The position numbers were made by a program, and so were the translations under genes. From the NCBI GenBank assembly GCA_019119355.1, contig DWXE01000006.1, positions 100,260-164,259 on the forward strand: a DNA stretch of 64,000 bases, in the 5' to 3' direction. This stretch comes from Candidatus Eisenbergiella merdigallinarum. GTDB taxonomy: Bacteria; Bacillota; Clostridia; Lachnospirales; Lachnospiraceae. Below are positions 42,885 to 53,021 of the stretch, piece by piece. The notes under the pieces were generated by a model. The model saw nothing but the letters and a program-made list of their open reading frames with translations, was not told the origin of the DNA and made no database searches. Position 1 is the stretch's first letter. Every line of letters starts with the position of its first letter.

Positions 42885-45535
42885 TATGCCTCCTCCTTCA
42901 CGGCATGAGCCGTACCGAGTGTATATTTACAGGTATTGCCAAGATGAATGTTGTCATCTGAAATCAGCTTGTACTCCCAAGGCTTATGATCCGGGTCTGC
43001 CGTTGAAGCAAAGCGACACCACTTTATGCCTTCTCTTGCTTTCGATACGACCTCATCTGATGTCACTTCATTCAGAGCCTTAACCTCGACCATGAATTTT
43101 CCCGTAGTTGTTTCCACGAGGAAATCAGGATTATACTGCTGACCTGCTTTCCAGAACAAGCCAAGCTGATTAAGCGGCGGCTTGATCCAACGGATAACAT
43201 CCGGATCTTCCTCCAGAATAATGGAGAACAGACGCTCCGTGTCGCTGTCAAAAGCATTCGCCGGATAATATGACTTCTTGTAGCCTGTAAAGAGATACTT
43301 CTTGATATTGCTCTTGTCAGAGAACGGTTTATCATACTTAACCTTTCCGTCTTCTTTGACGTTCTTCACGAACTTACGGAACAGAATAAGGTCTTTCTGA
43401 ATGATGTGAACATCCTGCGTTTTTCTGTCCATATGCTCATAAATCTGCTTGCGGATATCGGCCACGATCAAAGAAGCATAGCGGCGAACGATTCTCCGTT
43501 TGTTTTCTTCATCCCCGGGTATCTGGCTTAAATACTGCTCAACCACGTCAATAACAAAATCCGCATCGTCATAAGACAACTCGCTGATGGAATCGAGGAG
43601 CATACAAGCAAGAGTGTTCATGGCGTCATTGACTTCAAGAATCTGCGCATCCACGACAGAAAGAAGCTGCTGATTGATAGCGTCAAAACGCTCAATCTTA
43701 GCCATAGCCACTTCAAAGTCAGCGATTGTGCGTTTCACCTCAAAGCGATTAAACTTCACCTCCGAAGTGGTCTGCACGAGGATTTTCGGGACAGAGATAG
43801 CCTTCGCCGAATACTCCGAGACCGCCTTTACAAACTCATCCTTGGTAAGGGGTTGTTTACCGGGTTTACCACTGGTCGCTGCCTGCGGTTGTTCCTGTGC
43901 AGGAGCCGTTGCCTCAGCAGAGTCGCCGGAAAGCATCTCAGGATGAAGGTCAAAGAGGGTCATCTGCCCAGGGTCTTCATTCTTATCCTTCTTCTGCGCA
44001 GCCATAAAGTTCTTCACATATTCCTGATAAATCTCAAGCTGCGTTTTCGGATTGCTGACTTCGGCAAAGGACTTCGCGCCGGTTGCAGTAATCGCAAAAT
44101 CCAGCAGAGAAAGCTGTCCATCGTCCACAGTAGCAGATACGCCTACGGACTCCGATGGTTCAACAGTTGTCTTATCAAGATCACGATAACGGAAAATATC
44201 ACTGCTCTTAATCTCGTCCACAAGTTCTCTGTAGTGATCATGGGCAACGATATCAAGAGAGTCCAAGTCTTCGTTGCCGGTTTGTTCTCCGAACGGAAGT
44301 CTTAAGCCACGACCAATAGTCTGCATAGCGAGGATATCGCTCTTTGCCGCATTGAGCGGGATAATCGTAAAGAGGTTATTGACATCCCAGCCTTCCTTCA
44401 GCTTATAAACATGCAAAACAATCTCGACCGGATTAGTGGCACTCTCTATAGAGAGCAAAAGACGGATGTTTTCTTCCGACTCCTCGCCGGTCTGCTTTGA
44501 ATGTATTTCGATAACCTTGCCCTTATACTTTCCGCCTTGGAAATCATCGCTGTCTATCAACGCACGGATTTTCTTGGCATGATCCGTATCTTTGCAGGCA
44601 ACAAGAACAATTGGTTTTACATAGTCAAGGTCGTTTTCGCTGCAATATTCACGCAGTACAGCCTTACGATGCTCATGAAGCGTAAGACCGTCTCGGATTT
44701 TCATTTCTTCAATATCGTCTTGGTTATAGCCCGCCATGTTAGAGCGTCCCATAACGACAGGAATCTTCAGATATCCCTCGACAGCGCCACGAGCCAGATC
44801 ATAAGCATAGATGACGTTCGATGTGGTCTTCGGCGTAGCGGTAAACTCAAGACCGAGAACCGGTTTAAGATAATTGATTGCCTTCATTGACGCCGGAGCA
44901 TAATAACGGTGCGCCTCATCCATGCAGATAACGAGATCGTCAAACTGTGCCAATACATCGGCAAAGGAAGCACCCAGCGTTTCCTTGAATTTATGGAAAT
45001 TGAACTGCGTGTCCGTCTTGCTGTTAAAGATTTTTCCAATGTTGAAAATGAAAAGCTGAATATCAGAAGTCTTTTCAACAATCAGAGTCATCTGATCATA
45101 CTTTATGGGATAGGTATCATAATTCTCACCATCGTAAACCTTCGGTCTACCCATTTCTGACTCAAGTCCTTTGAAAATATACTTCGGATGGTTTGGATTG
45201 GACTCCTTGCGCAGCTTTTCATAGATGGTGTTTCCGGGAGCAAGAATGAAAAAGTGCTTATAGCCCTTCGTTTTGTACAGATAATAGATGCTTGCTCCCA
45301 TCAGACGGGTCTTTCCGATACCCGTGGCCATAGCATAACAGAAGGACGGGAACTCAAACCCGGCTTTGACCTTGCGCTGCTTCTCGCAGTACTCCGATGC
45401 GGCTGCCTCAATAACATCCTTGCTGTCCTTCTTATAATCACAATGCGAACTGATGGCATCGAGGTAAGAGAGAGCCTCCTCCTGTGGAGTCCTTAGGCTC
45501 ATTGCGTATTTGATTCTGTTTACTATCTCTGACAT
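42884..45535 (-). CDS. type III Res-like helicase-endonuclease
   Basis: The 883-residue protein is an SF2 translocase with Walker A MATGIGKTRLMGA, MDEAHRYYAP, LEFTATP and QTIGRGLRLPFG, plus a C-terminal nuclease domain with an intact PD-(D/E)XK signature NPDFLV...MVEVKA. This is the architecture of the restriction subunit of type III R-M. It directly abuts the Mod-like methyltransferase gene (stop and start adjacent, no gap). It is not one of the standard DISARM genes, so its presence between mod and drmA is unusual. Confidence 0.9.
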   Translation of the reverse strand: MSEIVNRIKYAMSLRTPQEEALSYLDAISSHCDYKKDSKDVIEAAASEYCEKQRKVKAGFEFPSFCYAMATGIGKTRLMGASIYYLYKTKGYKHFFILAPGNTIYEKLRKESNPNHPKYIFKGLESEMGRPKVYDGENYDTYPIKYDQMTLIVEKTSDIQLFIFNIGKIFNSKTDTQFNFHKFKETLGASFADVLAQFDDLVICMDEAHRYYAPASMKAINYLKPVLGLEFTATPKTTSNVIYAYDLARGAVEGYLKIPVVMGRSNMAGYNQDDIEEMKIRDGLTLHEHRKAVLREYCSENDLDYVKPIVLVACKDTDHAKKIRALIDSDDFQGGKYKGKVIEIHSKQTGEESEENIRLLLSIESATNPVEIVLHVYKLKEGWDVNNLFTIIPLNAAKSDILAMQTIGRGLRLPFGEQTGNEDLDSLDIVAHDHYRELVDEIKSSDIFRYRDLDKTTVEPSESVGVSATVDDGQLSLLDFAITATGAKSFAEVSNPKTQLEIYQEYVKNFMAAQKKDKNEDPGQMTLFDLHPEMLSGDSAEATAPAQEQPQAATSGKPGKQPLTKDEFVKAVSEYSAKAISVPKILVQTTSEVKFNRFEVKRTIADFEVAMAKIERFDAINQQLLSVVDAQILEVNDAMNTLACMLLDSISELSYDDADFVIDVVEQYLSQIPGDEENKRRIVRRYASLIVADIRKQIYEHMDRKTQDVHIIQKDLILFRKFVKNVKEDGKVKYDKPFSDKSNIKKYLFTGYKKSYYPANAFDSDTERLFSIILEEDPDVIRWIKPPLNQLGLFWKAGQQYNPDFLVETTTGKFMVEVKALNEVTSDEVVSKAREGIKWCRFASTADPDHKPWEYKLISDDNIHLGNTCKYTLGTAHAVKEEA

Positions 45536-47188
45536 TTACTGCACCTCGCTTTCAAAATCGCATTTTTCCAGAAGGTCTTTCGGAATCTTTTTGACCTCGA
45601 TGTTGTCGGGCAATACCATATCCGACTGAATCTTTGTCCCGTAGATCAGTAGCGACTGACCTTCGGCAAGACGCGCGGACAGCGATTTTATATATCCGGC
45701 GTTAATGAATTCCGTAGTAATGTGAATATAACGTTTCTCCGAAGAATGACCGTGGAACACATCCTGGGGCTTATAGCGGAATCCTTCAATCTTACAGATT
45801 GCCTCGCAGAGCATCTCGAAGGTGTAGGAAGGATTGATCTGATAAATCGGAAGCTTGTCATTCTTCACGAGAAGACTCGGTGCCAACTCATAGAAGTGGT
45901 ATCCGCCTCCACCTTGCCAGTTATACTGTTTTGTAACACCGTTGCTGTCCTTACCATCGATTACTCTATCTAAACGTTTTTTACACAAGCTGTAGCAATG
46001 ATCTCCCAACTCAATGCCTATGTATTTTCTGCTCATCTTGTGTGCAACAGCAGCCGTTGTTCCTGATCCAAGGAAACTATCTAAAACCAAATCACCTTCA
46101 TTTGTTGCCATCAGAAGGATTCTCTCTATTAGCTTTTCAGGCTTCTTCGATCTTGGAAAGGCTACACCGCCTTCGTTTCCCAAGTCCGCCTTCGGAATAT
46201 CATCATTTTTCCACACATTTGATAACTTCGTGGTCTTAACTACATCTCTCCCCTCAAGGAAAGCTGTATCTTTTAGCCAAGCACACAGCTCACCATTATG
46301 ATAAAAGAGTGTGGTTTCCTTTCCGCCGTTTCTACCTCTGCTTGGCGTATACTCAACTGAATAAAGACTATTCTTTTCCATCCTTGACATAAGTGAGTTT
46401 TGAAATTCGTTTTCTTGCTGAACCACGTATGTGCGATATATGGTATCGAAGAACTCGTAATATTGTGCCCGTATTTCACTTTCACGACTTTCAAATTGCT
46501 TCAATGAAATATCACCGATTACATAATCCGTATGTTTATAAATTCGCACTGGCAAACCGTTTGATGCTGATTCAAATTCTTCTACAAGTTCCTTAGTCCC
46601 CTCCGACTGGATATACTTTCTATAACGCTGCATTGTTTTCTTGGAGAGTTTTTCGGAGGCAAGAACCTCATTAAGTTCGAGAATATTCTTTTTATATACG
46701 AGGATTTTTTCTCCCGTATTGAAGATGGCTCCCCCTTGACCTAAACCTGTTACATTTGATTTTTCATATGTGATATCTGATACGAAATTACTTCTACCAA
46801 ATATCTCGTCACACATAACCTTCAAGTAATGCCCTTCAGTACTATCTATGCTAATCCATAATGTACCGTTTTCAGCAAGCAAAGAATGCAAAATCCTGAT
46901 TCTTTTATAAAGCATATTAAGCCAAATAGAATGCTCAAGGTCATCATCATAGTGTTCAAAAGCATTTCCGGTATTGTAAGGTGGATCGATGTAGATGCAC
47001 CTGATTTTCCCAGTATAATCTCTTTCCAAAGCTTTTAACGCCAGCAGATTATCCCCGTGGATAAGCATATTGTCACTTGAGGCATCGCCATACGATTTTT
47101 CCTTGTCTTCTATTAAAATTCGTGGCTCAAATCTATCTTCCTCATATTTTCCGACCCAAGTCAGTTCAAGTCTTCCTACTTTTTGCAT
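45536..47188 (-). CDS. type III Mod-like (beta-class) adenine DNA methyltransferase
   Basis: The 550-residue protein has DPPY in YIDPPYNTGNAF followed later by the SAM-binding LDSFLGSGTTAAVAH, the beta-class order, and MLIHGDNLLALKAL at the front. The middle part (about 170-330) is the variable target-recognition region. It should methylate adenine N6 and would protect host DNA from the neighbouring Res-like nuclease. In class 1 DISARM this position is filled by the adenine methylase DrmMI, so it may serve both activities. Confidence 0.9.
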   Translation of the reverse strand: MQKVGRLELTWVGKYEEDRFEPRILIEDKEKSYGDASSDNMLIHGDNLLALKALERDYTGKIRCIYIDPPYNTGNAFEHYDDDLEHSIWLNMLYKRIRILHSLLAENGTLWISIDSTEGHYLKVMCDEIFGRSNFVSDITYEKSNVTGLGQGGAIFNTGEKILVYKKNILELNEVLASEKLSKKTMQRYRKYIQSEGTKELVEEFESASNGLPVRIYKHTDYVIGDISLKQFESRESEIRAQYYEFFDTIYRTYVVQQENEFQNSLMSRMEKNSLYSVEYTPSRGRNGGKETTLFYHNGELCAWLKDTAFLEGRDVVKTTKLSNVWKNDDIPKADLGNEGGVAFPRSKKPEKLIERILLMATNEGDLVLDSFLGSGTTAAVAHKMSRKYIGIELGDHCYSLCKKRLDRVIDGKDSNGVTKQYNWQGGGGYHFYELAPSLLVKNDKLPIYQINPSYTFEMLCEAICKIEGFRYKPQDVFHGHSSEKRYIHITTEFINAGYIKSLSARLAEGQSLLIYGTKIQSDMVLPDNIEVKKIPKDLLEKCDFESEVQ

Positions 47189-47199
47189 AATGTTCTCTC

Positions 47200-49818
47200 C
47201 TAAAACTTCAGCACGATGTTAACCAACAGAATCGGGTTAATATCAAACTGTTTTTCAAATTCTGCGATTTCCCGTTCACCCTCGGTTTTGAAGCCGGTAC
47301 CTTTTTCGTGAAAGGACTCCTGCAGCTTTTCAAGTGCCTTGGACTTCTCGGTTATCTTTTTTCGTATATCTATCTTCTCATAGAAATTATCCGAGGCTCG
47401 TTCCTCTTCCTTTAGAACATCGATTTCGGCATTCATGTCTTGATATATCGCTATCAGCTGTTCCATCTGAATACGCTCCCAGTTTTCGATCTTCCTTCGG
47501 TTATAGGCTTTGATTGATTCTGATTGCTCCTGATAGCGTTTAACCATCTCTGCGGTCAGATTGTCGTAAACACGCTGATAGAGTTTCATCTCGGATTCTG
47601 TCGGCGTGAAATAGCGCACATCCATATCGTCAATCTGTTCCAGTTCGGGAACAAGGTCTGCTTCGTCAAAGTCTATATAGGCTCCCTTTTCGTCACAAAG
47701 CAACAATACCGGGAAGAGAAGTTTCGAGGAATCGCAGAAGGCTCCTACAAACAGGATTCCGTGCGATCCGAGGACTTTTTCTCCCCAATTATCGACCTTC
47801 CAGTAATGAAGACCGCCGTCAACCTCTGGCTCGTCAAAAGCACTCCAGTATTCCACATCGTGCAGATACCGTGCGATATCAGACTTTGTGGCGTCAAGCG
47901 CCTGTTCTTTTGCACCGCTGCTTTCGGTAAGCAGAAGGGAACGGAGTTCTCTTGCTTTCTTATCTCGCTTTGCGTTCAGCTTGCGATCCAGCTTGTCAAA
48001 GGCTTTCTTAAACTCCGCCGTGGTGTCGCAGGTCTGATAAATCTGCAATACCATTTTTTCAAAACTTGTGCCTGACTCCAATGCGCCAAGAGCGATATCC
48101 GATGCACCGAAGACACCTTCGAATAGTTCAAACTTCTTTGAGAGAATATCGTAAACACGCTGGTCGGCGGCATTCTGCGTATTCAACAGATTGATTGCCA
48201 CAACGTCATGTTCCTGTCCGTAACGGTGACAACGGCCAATACGCTGCTCAATCTTCATCGGGTTCCACGGCAGGTCGTAGTTGATTACCGTGTTGCAGAA
48301 CTGAAGGTTCAGACCTTCGGAACCTGCATCCGTACAGATCAGTATCTTTGCGTTATTGCGGAAGTAATCCACAATGGCGTGTTTATATTCCACGCTACGC
48401 CCGTAGTTCGCTTTACCGAAGTTCTTGACCTGCCATGCCTTGTATATTTCCTTCGTCATGGTGTCGTCAAAATCACCATTGAAAAGGAGAATATCCTCGT
48501 CCTCGAATCCTGTCTTACGAAGCTCTGCGGCTATGTACTTCTGTGTACGTTTTGATTCCGTGAAGATTACTACCTTCTGCGGGATTCCTTGTTCCTGCTG
48601 GTAGTCGAATGCAATCTGTATGGCAGTCTTCAGCGCATTGACCTTTGCGTTTGTCTTGATGCGCTTTGCCACATCAATGATGATATTCACCTCATTGAGT
48701 TCGGCCTGGATGAACTGTTTCTGAACAATGGTATCTTCATCCTCAGTCTCCTCAAATCCCGACTCATCAATCTCATCCTCCACATAGCTCCAGAAAAGGT
48801 CGAAGCCTTCCTGTGCATTTGCAGACTTGCTGCCCTCGTATAGCTTTTCGAGTCTGTTCTTCAGAATTTCAAAAGTTTCTATCAAAGCGAAACTCGAAGA
48901 AGCAAGCAGCTTTCTGATAACAAGGATGATCAGCCCTCGGTTTGAGGTCGGTATGGAATACAACAGCTCACGCTTCAAAAAGTCGTTTACCCGCTGGTAT
49001 AATTCAATCTCATCCTGCGACAGGGTGAAATCCACCGTTTTGCAGGTTCTCTTTTTGAAATTCATGTACTTTGCCACATCTTTGCGGAGTGTCCGATAAA
49101 GAACCGGCGAAAGCTCACGCTTAAGGTCAGAGTAATCCTGTCCCTCGATGTAGCGTTTGTTAAAGACCTTCTCACTGCCGAAAATCCGCTGGTCGATAAA
49201 GGAAACCAGTCCATGAAGGTCTGTCAGAGAATTCTGAAGAGGCGTAGCGGTCAGCAGAATTTTCGGTATGCCCTTTGACAGTTCATACAGATTCTTTGCC
49301 CTTTTGGTACCATGAAACACGTTTCTCAGATTATGCGCCTCATCGATAATGATGAAATCCCACTTCACCTCCGGGAACCGTTTCATCAGCTTGGATGAAT
49401 AATCATAGGAGGTAAGAACAATTCGGACAGATTTATTATCAGTGAGCCTCTTGCGCCAGTCAGAACTATCTTTTTCCACAGTCAGCCTGTCAAGTATCAC
49501 CGACTCCAAGCCGAACTTATCCTCAAGTTCCAGTTCCCACTGTTTTCTCAAGGATGCCGGAAGCGCAATCAAGACACGCTTTGCGCCGGACTCAAGAACA
49601 TATTTCAGCACAAGTCCGGCTTCGATGGTCTTTCCAAGACCAACCTCATCTGCCAAAACAATGCCGCCTGTTTTCAACGCCTGGATAGCAGCGCAGAACG
49701 CATTGATCTGATGGGGATTCAATTCAATATTTGCATCCAAAAGGAAGTGGAACGGAGAAGCCTCAAGTTCCAGCTTTTTATATCTGCTGAATTGTTCAAG
49801 CAGCAGGTTACCTTCCAT
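47200..49818 (-). CDS. drmD: DISARM SNF2-like helicase DrmD
   Basis: The 872-residue SNF2-family translocase has ADEVGLGKTIEAGL, IIDEAHNLRN, LLTATPLQNSLTDL and EQRIGRCHRYGQ, with a long coiled-coil C-terminal region. A SNF2-type DrmD is the marker of class 1 DISARM. I start it at ATG 49818, where AAAGGAG lies 6 nt upstream; that start overlaps the cytosine methyltransferase stop by 11 nt. The track's ATG is 9 codons earlier. Confidence 0.9.
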   Translation of the reverse strand: MEGNLLLEQFSRYKKLELEASPFHFLLDANIELNPHQINAFCAAIQALKTGGIVLADEVGLGKTIEAGLVLKYVLESGAKRVLIALPASLRKQWELELEDKFGLESVILDRLTVEKDSSDWRKRLTDNKSVRIVLTSYDYSSKLMKRFPEVKWDFIIIDEAHNLRNVFHGTKRAKNLYELSKGIPKILLTATPLQNSLTDLHGLVSFIDQRIFGSEKVFNKRYIEGQDYSDLKRELSPVLYRTLRKDVAKYMNFKKRTCKTVDFTLSQDEIELYQRVNDFLKRELLYSIPTSNRGLIILVIRKLLASSSFALIETFEILKNRLEKLYEGSKSANAQEGFDLFWSYVEDEIDESGFEETEDEDTIVQKQFIQAELNEVNIIIDVAKRIKTNAKVNALKTAIQIAFDYQQEQGIPQKVVIFTESKRTQKYIAAELRKTGFEDEDILLFNGDFDDTMTKEIYKAWQVKNFGKANYGRSVEYKHAIVDYFRNNAKILICTDAGSEGLNLQFCNTVINYDLPWNPMKIEQRIGRCHRYGQEHDVVAINLLNTQNAADQRVYDILSKKFELFEGVFGASDIALGALESGTSFEKMVLQIYQTCDTTAEFKKAFDKLDRKLNAKRDKKARELRSLLLTESSGAKEQALDATKSDIARYLHDVEYWSAFDEPEVDGGLHYWKVDNWGEKVLGSHGILFVGAFCDSSKLLFPVLLLCDEKGAYIDFDEADLVPELEQIDDMDVRYFTPTESEMKLYQRVYDNLTAEMVKRYQEQSESIKAYNRRKIENWERIQMEQLIAIYQDMNAEIDVLKEEERASDNFYEKIDIRKKITEKSKALEKLQESFHEKGTGFKTEGEREIAEFEKQFDINPILLVNIVLKF

Positions 49819-51094
49819 CTGAATCTCCTTTATACAGTTGCTCAAAAATACCTATCGCTATCCCTTTGGCCATCATCGGAGGCACAGCATTTCCAATCTG
49901 GACGAATTGAGATGTGCGTGGTCCCTCAAAGAAATAGCTGTCCGGGAAGGACTGTATTCTTGCCGCCTCGCGGACGGTAATTGATCTGTTCTGGTCAATG
50001 TCAGGATGAATGAAATAATGACCGTCCTTTGAAAGGTGCGCCAAAATAGTATGGCAGCACGATTCATCGCCCTCGACAACTTTGAACCTGTCCGTAAATG
50101 AATGCCTGTTCTTATGAGTTTTCAATTCATCCGGGAGGTCATTGTAATTCAGGCGTTTATGACCGTCATTCCACAACTCAACAGCTCGCCTGTAAATCTT
50201 GATATCCCGATCTATATTCGGGCGGCAGTTGTGGTGGGTCAGCACATCATCCTTCGTCCGTATCCCTGATTCCGTGACATAGCTTGTGGCTTTTGTTTTT
50301 GCGTATTTATCGGAACTCTCGCCTGGATGCAGCTTTGGCAAATCAGCGAAGAGGTCATTTACTATAGCGTCCGTTTTGATCTCAAGAAAATCGGGATATT
50401 TCAGACCGCTTTTCTTTAACCATCCTACGATAATCATTCGGCGTCTGTTTTGGAGTACGCCAAAGGTGTGGGCATTCTGCTCACGGCATTCAATTTCGTA
50501 GCCCACTCGTTTTAAGTATTTCTGAATGTTCTTCCAGGTAGCTCCGCCATTGGCCGATTCAATACCCGTGACATTCTCGAAAACGAACATACGAGGCTGA
50601 TAGCGTTTTAAGAAACGCGCATACAGTTTGTACAAGTAGTTACGAGGGTCTTCCTCCATCGGCACTTCCATGTGACTACTTTGCGCTCTGCCCACCAAAG
50701 AATATGCCTGACAGGGCGGACCGCCTACAATGACATCAATTTTTGTGATGCCTCGTATTTTCATTATTCCATCAATGGTTTTGAAGATTGCCGGGAGCGT
50801 CTCGTCCGACATCGTTTCATTGATGATAGTTTTTGTTATGGAAGCAGGAATCTGCTTCATAAAATCGTCGCGGGAGATTTTCCCGGACACATACTTTTTA
50901 TATAAACCGAGATTGTCAGTACCTTTCAGGTAATAATAGGCACTTCTCGTTTCAAGCGTTTTAGCCGCAAATTCATTCATTTCGACATGCGCGACAGGCT
51001 TGAATCCAGCCTGAAGAAACCCTTCCGAAAGCCCTCCGGCACCCGCAAAGAGGTCGATGAAATTGTAGCTATATTGCGCATCTATCTTTGGCAT
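49808..51094 (-). CDS. DNA (cytosine-5) methyltransferase, DrmMII-like
   Basis: The 428-residue enzyme has all key m5C motifs: FIDLFAGAGGLSEGF (I), VGGPPCQAYSLVG with the catalytic Cys (IV), FENV (VI), QNRRR (VIII) and FVQIGNAVPP (X). It should methylate cytosine within a short target set by the region between motifs VIII and X. A 5mC methylase (DrmMII) is typical of class 2 DISARM, whereas the neighbours here are class 1. It lies 25 nt after the XRE regulator gene. Confidence 0.93.
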   Translation of the reverse strand: MPKIDAQYSYNFIDLFAGAGGLSEGFLQAGFKPVAHVEMNEFAAKTLETRSAYYYLKGTDNLGLYKKYVSGKISRDDFMKQIPASITKTIINETMSDETLPAIFKTIDGIMKIRGITKIDVIVGGPPCQAYSLVGRAQSSHMEVPMEEDPRNYLYKLYARFLKRYQPRMFVFENVTGIESANGGATWKNIQKYLKRVGYEIECREQNAHTFGVLQNRRRMIIVGWLKKSGLKYPDFLEIKTDAIVNDLFADLPKLHPGESSDKYAKTKATSYVTESGIRTKDDVLTHHNCRPNIDRDIKIYRRAVELWNDGHKRLNYNDLPDELKTHKNRHSFTDRFKVVEGDESCCHTILAHLSKDGHYFIHPDIDQNRSITVREAARIQSFPDSYFFEGPRTSQFVQIGNAVPPMMAKGIAIGIFEQLYKGDSDGR

Positions 51095-51119
51095 ATAGTT
51101 TCCTCGTCATTCTTTGATT

Positions 51120-51377
51120 TCATTCGGAAGGCTCTTTTTCTCCTTCGCTTATCCCGTCCGGTGTTTCCGGACTCGGGTCTGGAACGAATTCCATAATGTC
51201 AGCAACATCGCATTTCAGTTCCTGACAGATTTTTGAAAGAACCTCTGTGGTTACATTCTCGTCTTTGGTGAGCTTGGCGAGTGAAGAAGAGCTGATTCCT
51301 GCTTTTTTCCGCAGATCAGACTTTTTCATCTGCTTATCAATCAGTAACTTCCACAGCTTGTTATAACTCATCTTCAT
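51120..51377 (-). CDS. XRE-family HTH regulator
   Basis: The 85-residue protein contains an N-terminal Cro/CI-type helix-turn-helix (MKKSDLRKKAGISSSSLAKLTKDENVTTEVLSKICQEL) and an acidic, Pro-rich tail. Similar small regulators accompany restriction systems and DISARM loci, and probably limit expression until methylation is complete. It lies within the operon, between the ABC-3C genes and the DISARM/R-M genes, with gaps of 6 and 25 nt. A candidate operator of 10-bp repeats lies ahead of the first gene. Confidence 0.87.
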   Translation of the reverse strand: MKMSYNKLWKLLIDKQMKKSDLRKKAGISSSSLAKLTKDENVTTEVLSKICQELKCDVADIMEFVPDPSPETPDGISEGEKEPSE

Positions 51378-51383
51378 TTTGTT

Positions 51384-53021
51384 TTATTCCTCCGTGTCCC
51401 ATGACCTTCCATATAGTTCACAGTTATTAGTTGACAGTCTCAATACACAATTATCTTCAAGAATCTTCTGGGTTTCAGGTCTGCAATCGCTCTGTTTGTC
51501 GTAAGCAATAAATATCTGCTTCTTTGTACTGTTGTATATACGGAAGATTCCGTCTTCAACATCTTTTCCGAGATTCTTAAACAGCAAAGAATCGTGGGCA
51601 AGTGCAGGTAGCGCAGTTGTGAACAGAACAGCAAGGTCGTAAACAATCATACCTTTGAAATTTGAACCAGTTCCGGTATTATCGGGAGTTTCAAATTTGT
51701 AGCTGTTATAGGCATTGAAGTGTACATGAGGCGGTTTCTTCTTGGTAGTAAACAGGGAATCGTTAAACTCCTTCATCTTTGCGTTCAGTGTATCCTCGAT
51801 TTCCTGGAGAATGTCCTCAATGCTGCGCTTCAGTATTGCATCGGCATTCGCCTTTGCCGCCTGCAACTCGTTCTGTGTAAGGAATGCCTGGTTCTGGTTT
51901 TTAAGGGCATCAATCTCGGCTTTAAGAGCCGAGTGCCTGTCAAGAAATTCTCTTGAAATATTGCCAACAAAGCCAAGTTCCTTTATTTGAGCATTGATCC
52001 CATCGAGCTGCTGTCTAAGACCAGTTATTTCTCCCTCGATTGCTGTTTTCTCATCTGTAAACTGCGCATCCAGTATCTTGGCAAGTTTCTGGTGATAGCG
52101 TTCGACTTCGTACAGTTTCCGCAAGTTAACACCAGGGAAGAACTCCTGCAAAGCTGTCATGTCCGCCTCAGTAGGGTACAGTCCATATTCCAGACTCATG
52201 CTCACCAGACGTAGCTTCATTTCCTTGGAATGTATGACATTCTCTATGGTCAGCTTTTCATTCGTTAAAGCCGCTTTTTTCTTGTTTAGTTCAATTTCCT
52301 CTTCAGAATGGCCTTTTTCAGCTTCTTCCATAAGCGTAGCAAGCTGCAGTTCCAGGTCTCGAATAATCGCAAGGTTCTCCTCATACTTTTTCTGTCCGCC
52401 TACGAGGTCTGAAATGAACTGATATCTCCGTGCCTCTTTGTAGGCATCCAGTTTCCGTTTGTGTTCTGTCACATTAGCCTTGAACTCCTCGATGTCTTTG
52501 AAGCGATCAAACAAAGCCACTATGGATGATATCGACTTGTCCATATTCTGACCGGGGATGCCTTGAAGCGGATTAAGCTCATCCGTGTTTTTCTTTCCGT
52601 ATATTCTGAAGAAGCTGCTCAGTGCAATGCGGAAAGAAAGACCAACAAAATCAAGATGGTATTTTCCTTTGAGCCATGTCGTATATTCGTCCTTGGTATA
52701 CTGTCCGCCGGTCAATTCGTAATTCTTATCACAAATAAAAATAGTGTTACTGTCGCCCGTATTTCTGGCAAAATAGAACTTCTCTCCGTCAAACTCAAAA
52801 GCAAAGAAGATTGTATGATGCCCCTCTTTTTTCACGCCATCGCTTTTGATGTAGGTGTCTCCTCCAAAGACAAAATCAATAGCAAGCAAGGATGATGACT
52901 TGCCGATAGACATGGCACCGTCTTCCTTGCCGAGAACAACATTCAAGCCCTCCTTAAAATGAATCGGAGGCCGTTCCTCGCCTTGCTTTTTAAAGGCAGG
53001 CGATTTCATTTCTATAAGCAT
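51384..53021 (-). CDS. DUF2326 ATPase of an ABC-three-component system
   Basis: The 545-residue protein has an SMC/RecN-like N-terminal half (GLNVVLGKEDGAMSIGKSSS with the Walker A GKSS), a long coiled coil from about 180 to 420, and the C-terminal DUF2326 part (GSNFKGMIVYDLAVLFTTAL ... IFIAYDKQ) that completes the ATPase. This is the ABC component of ABC-3C systems, predicted conflict systems that couple an SMC-like ATPase to an effector. Its start overlaps the middle-component gene by 10 nt with GAGGTG upstream. Confidence 0.88.
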   Translation of the reverse strand: MLIEMKSPAFKKQGEERPPIHFKEGLNVVLGKEDGAMSIGKSSSLLAIDFVFGGDTYIKSDGVKKEGHHTIFFAFEFDGEKFYFARNTGDSNTIFICDKNYELTGGQYTKDEYTTWLKGKYHLDFVGLSFRIALSSFFRIYGKKNTDELNPLQGIPGQNMDKSISSIVALFDRFKDIEEFKANVTEHKRKLDAYKEARRYQFISDLVGGQKKYEENLAIIRDLELQLATLMEEAEKGHSEEEIELNKKKAALTNEKLTIENVIHSKEMKLRLVSMSLEYGLYPTEADMTALQEFFPGVNLRKLYEVERYHQKLAKILDAQFTDEKTAIEGEITGLRQQLDGINAQIKELGFVGNISREFLDRHSALKAEIDALKNQNQAFLTQNELQAAKANADAILKRSIEDILQEIEDTLNAKMKEFNDSLFTTKKKPPHVHFNAYNSYKFETPDNTGTGSNFKGMIVYDLAVLFTTALPALAHDSLLFKNLGKDVEDGIFRIYNSTKKQIFIAYDKQSDCRPETQKILEDNCVLRLSTNNCELYGRSWDTEE

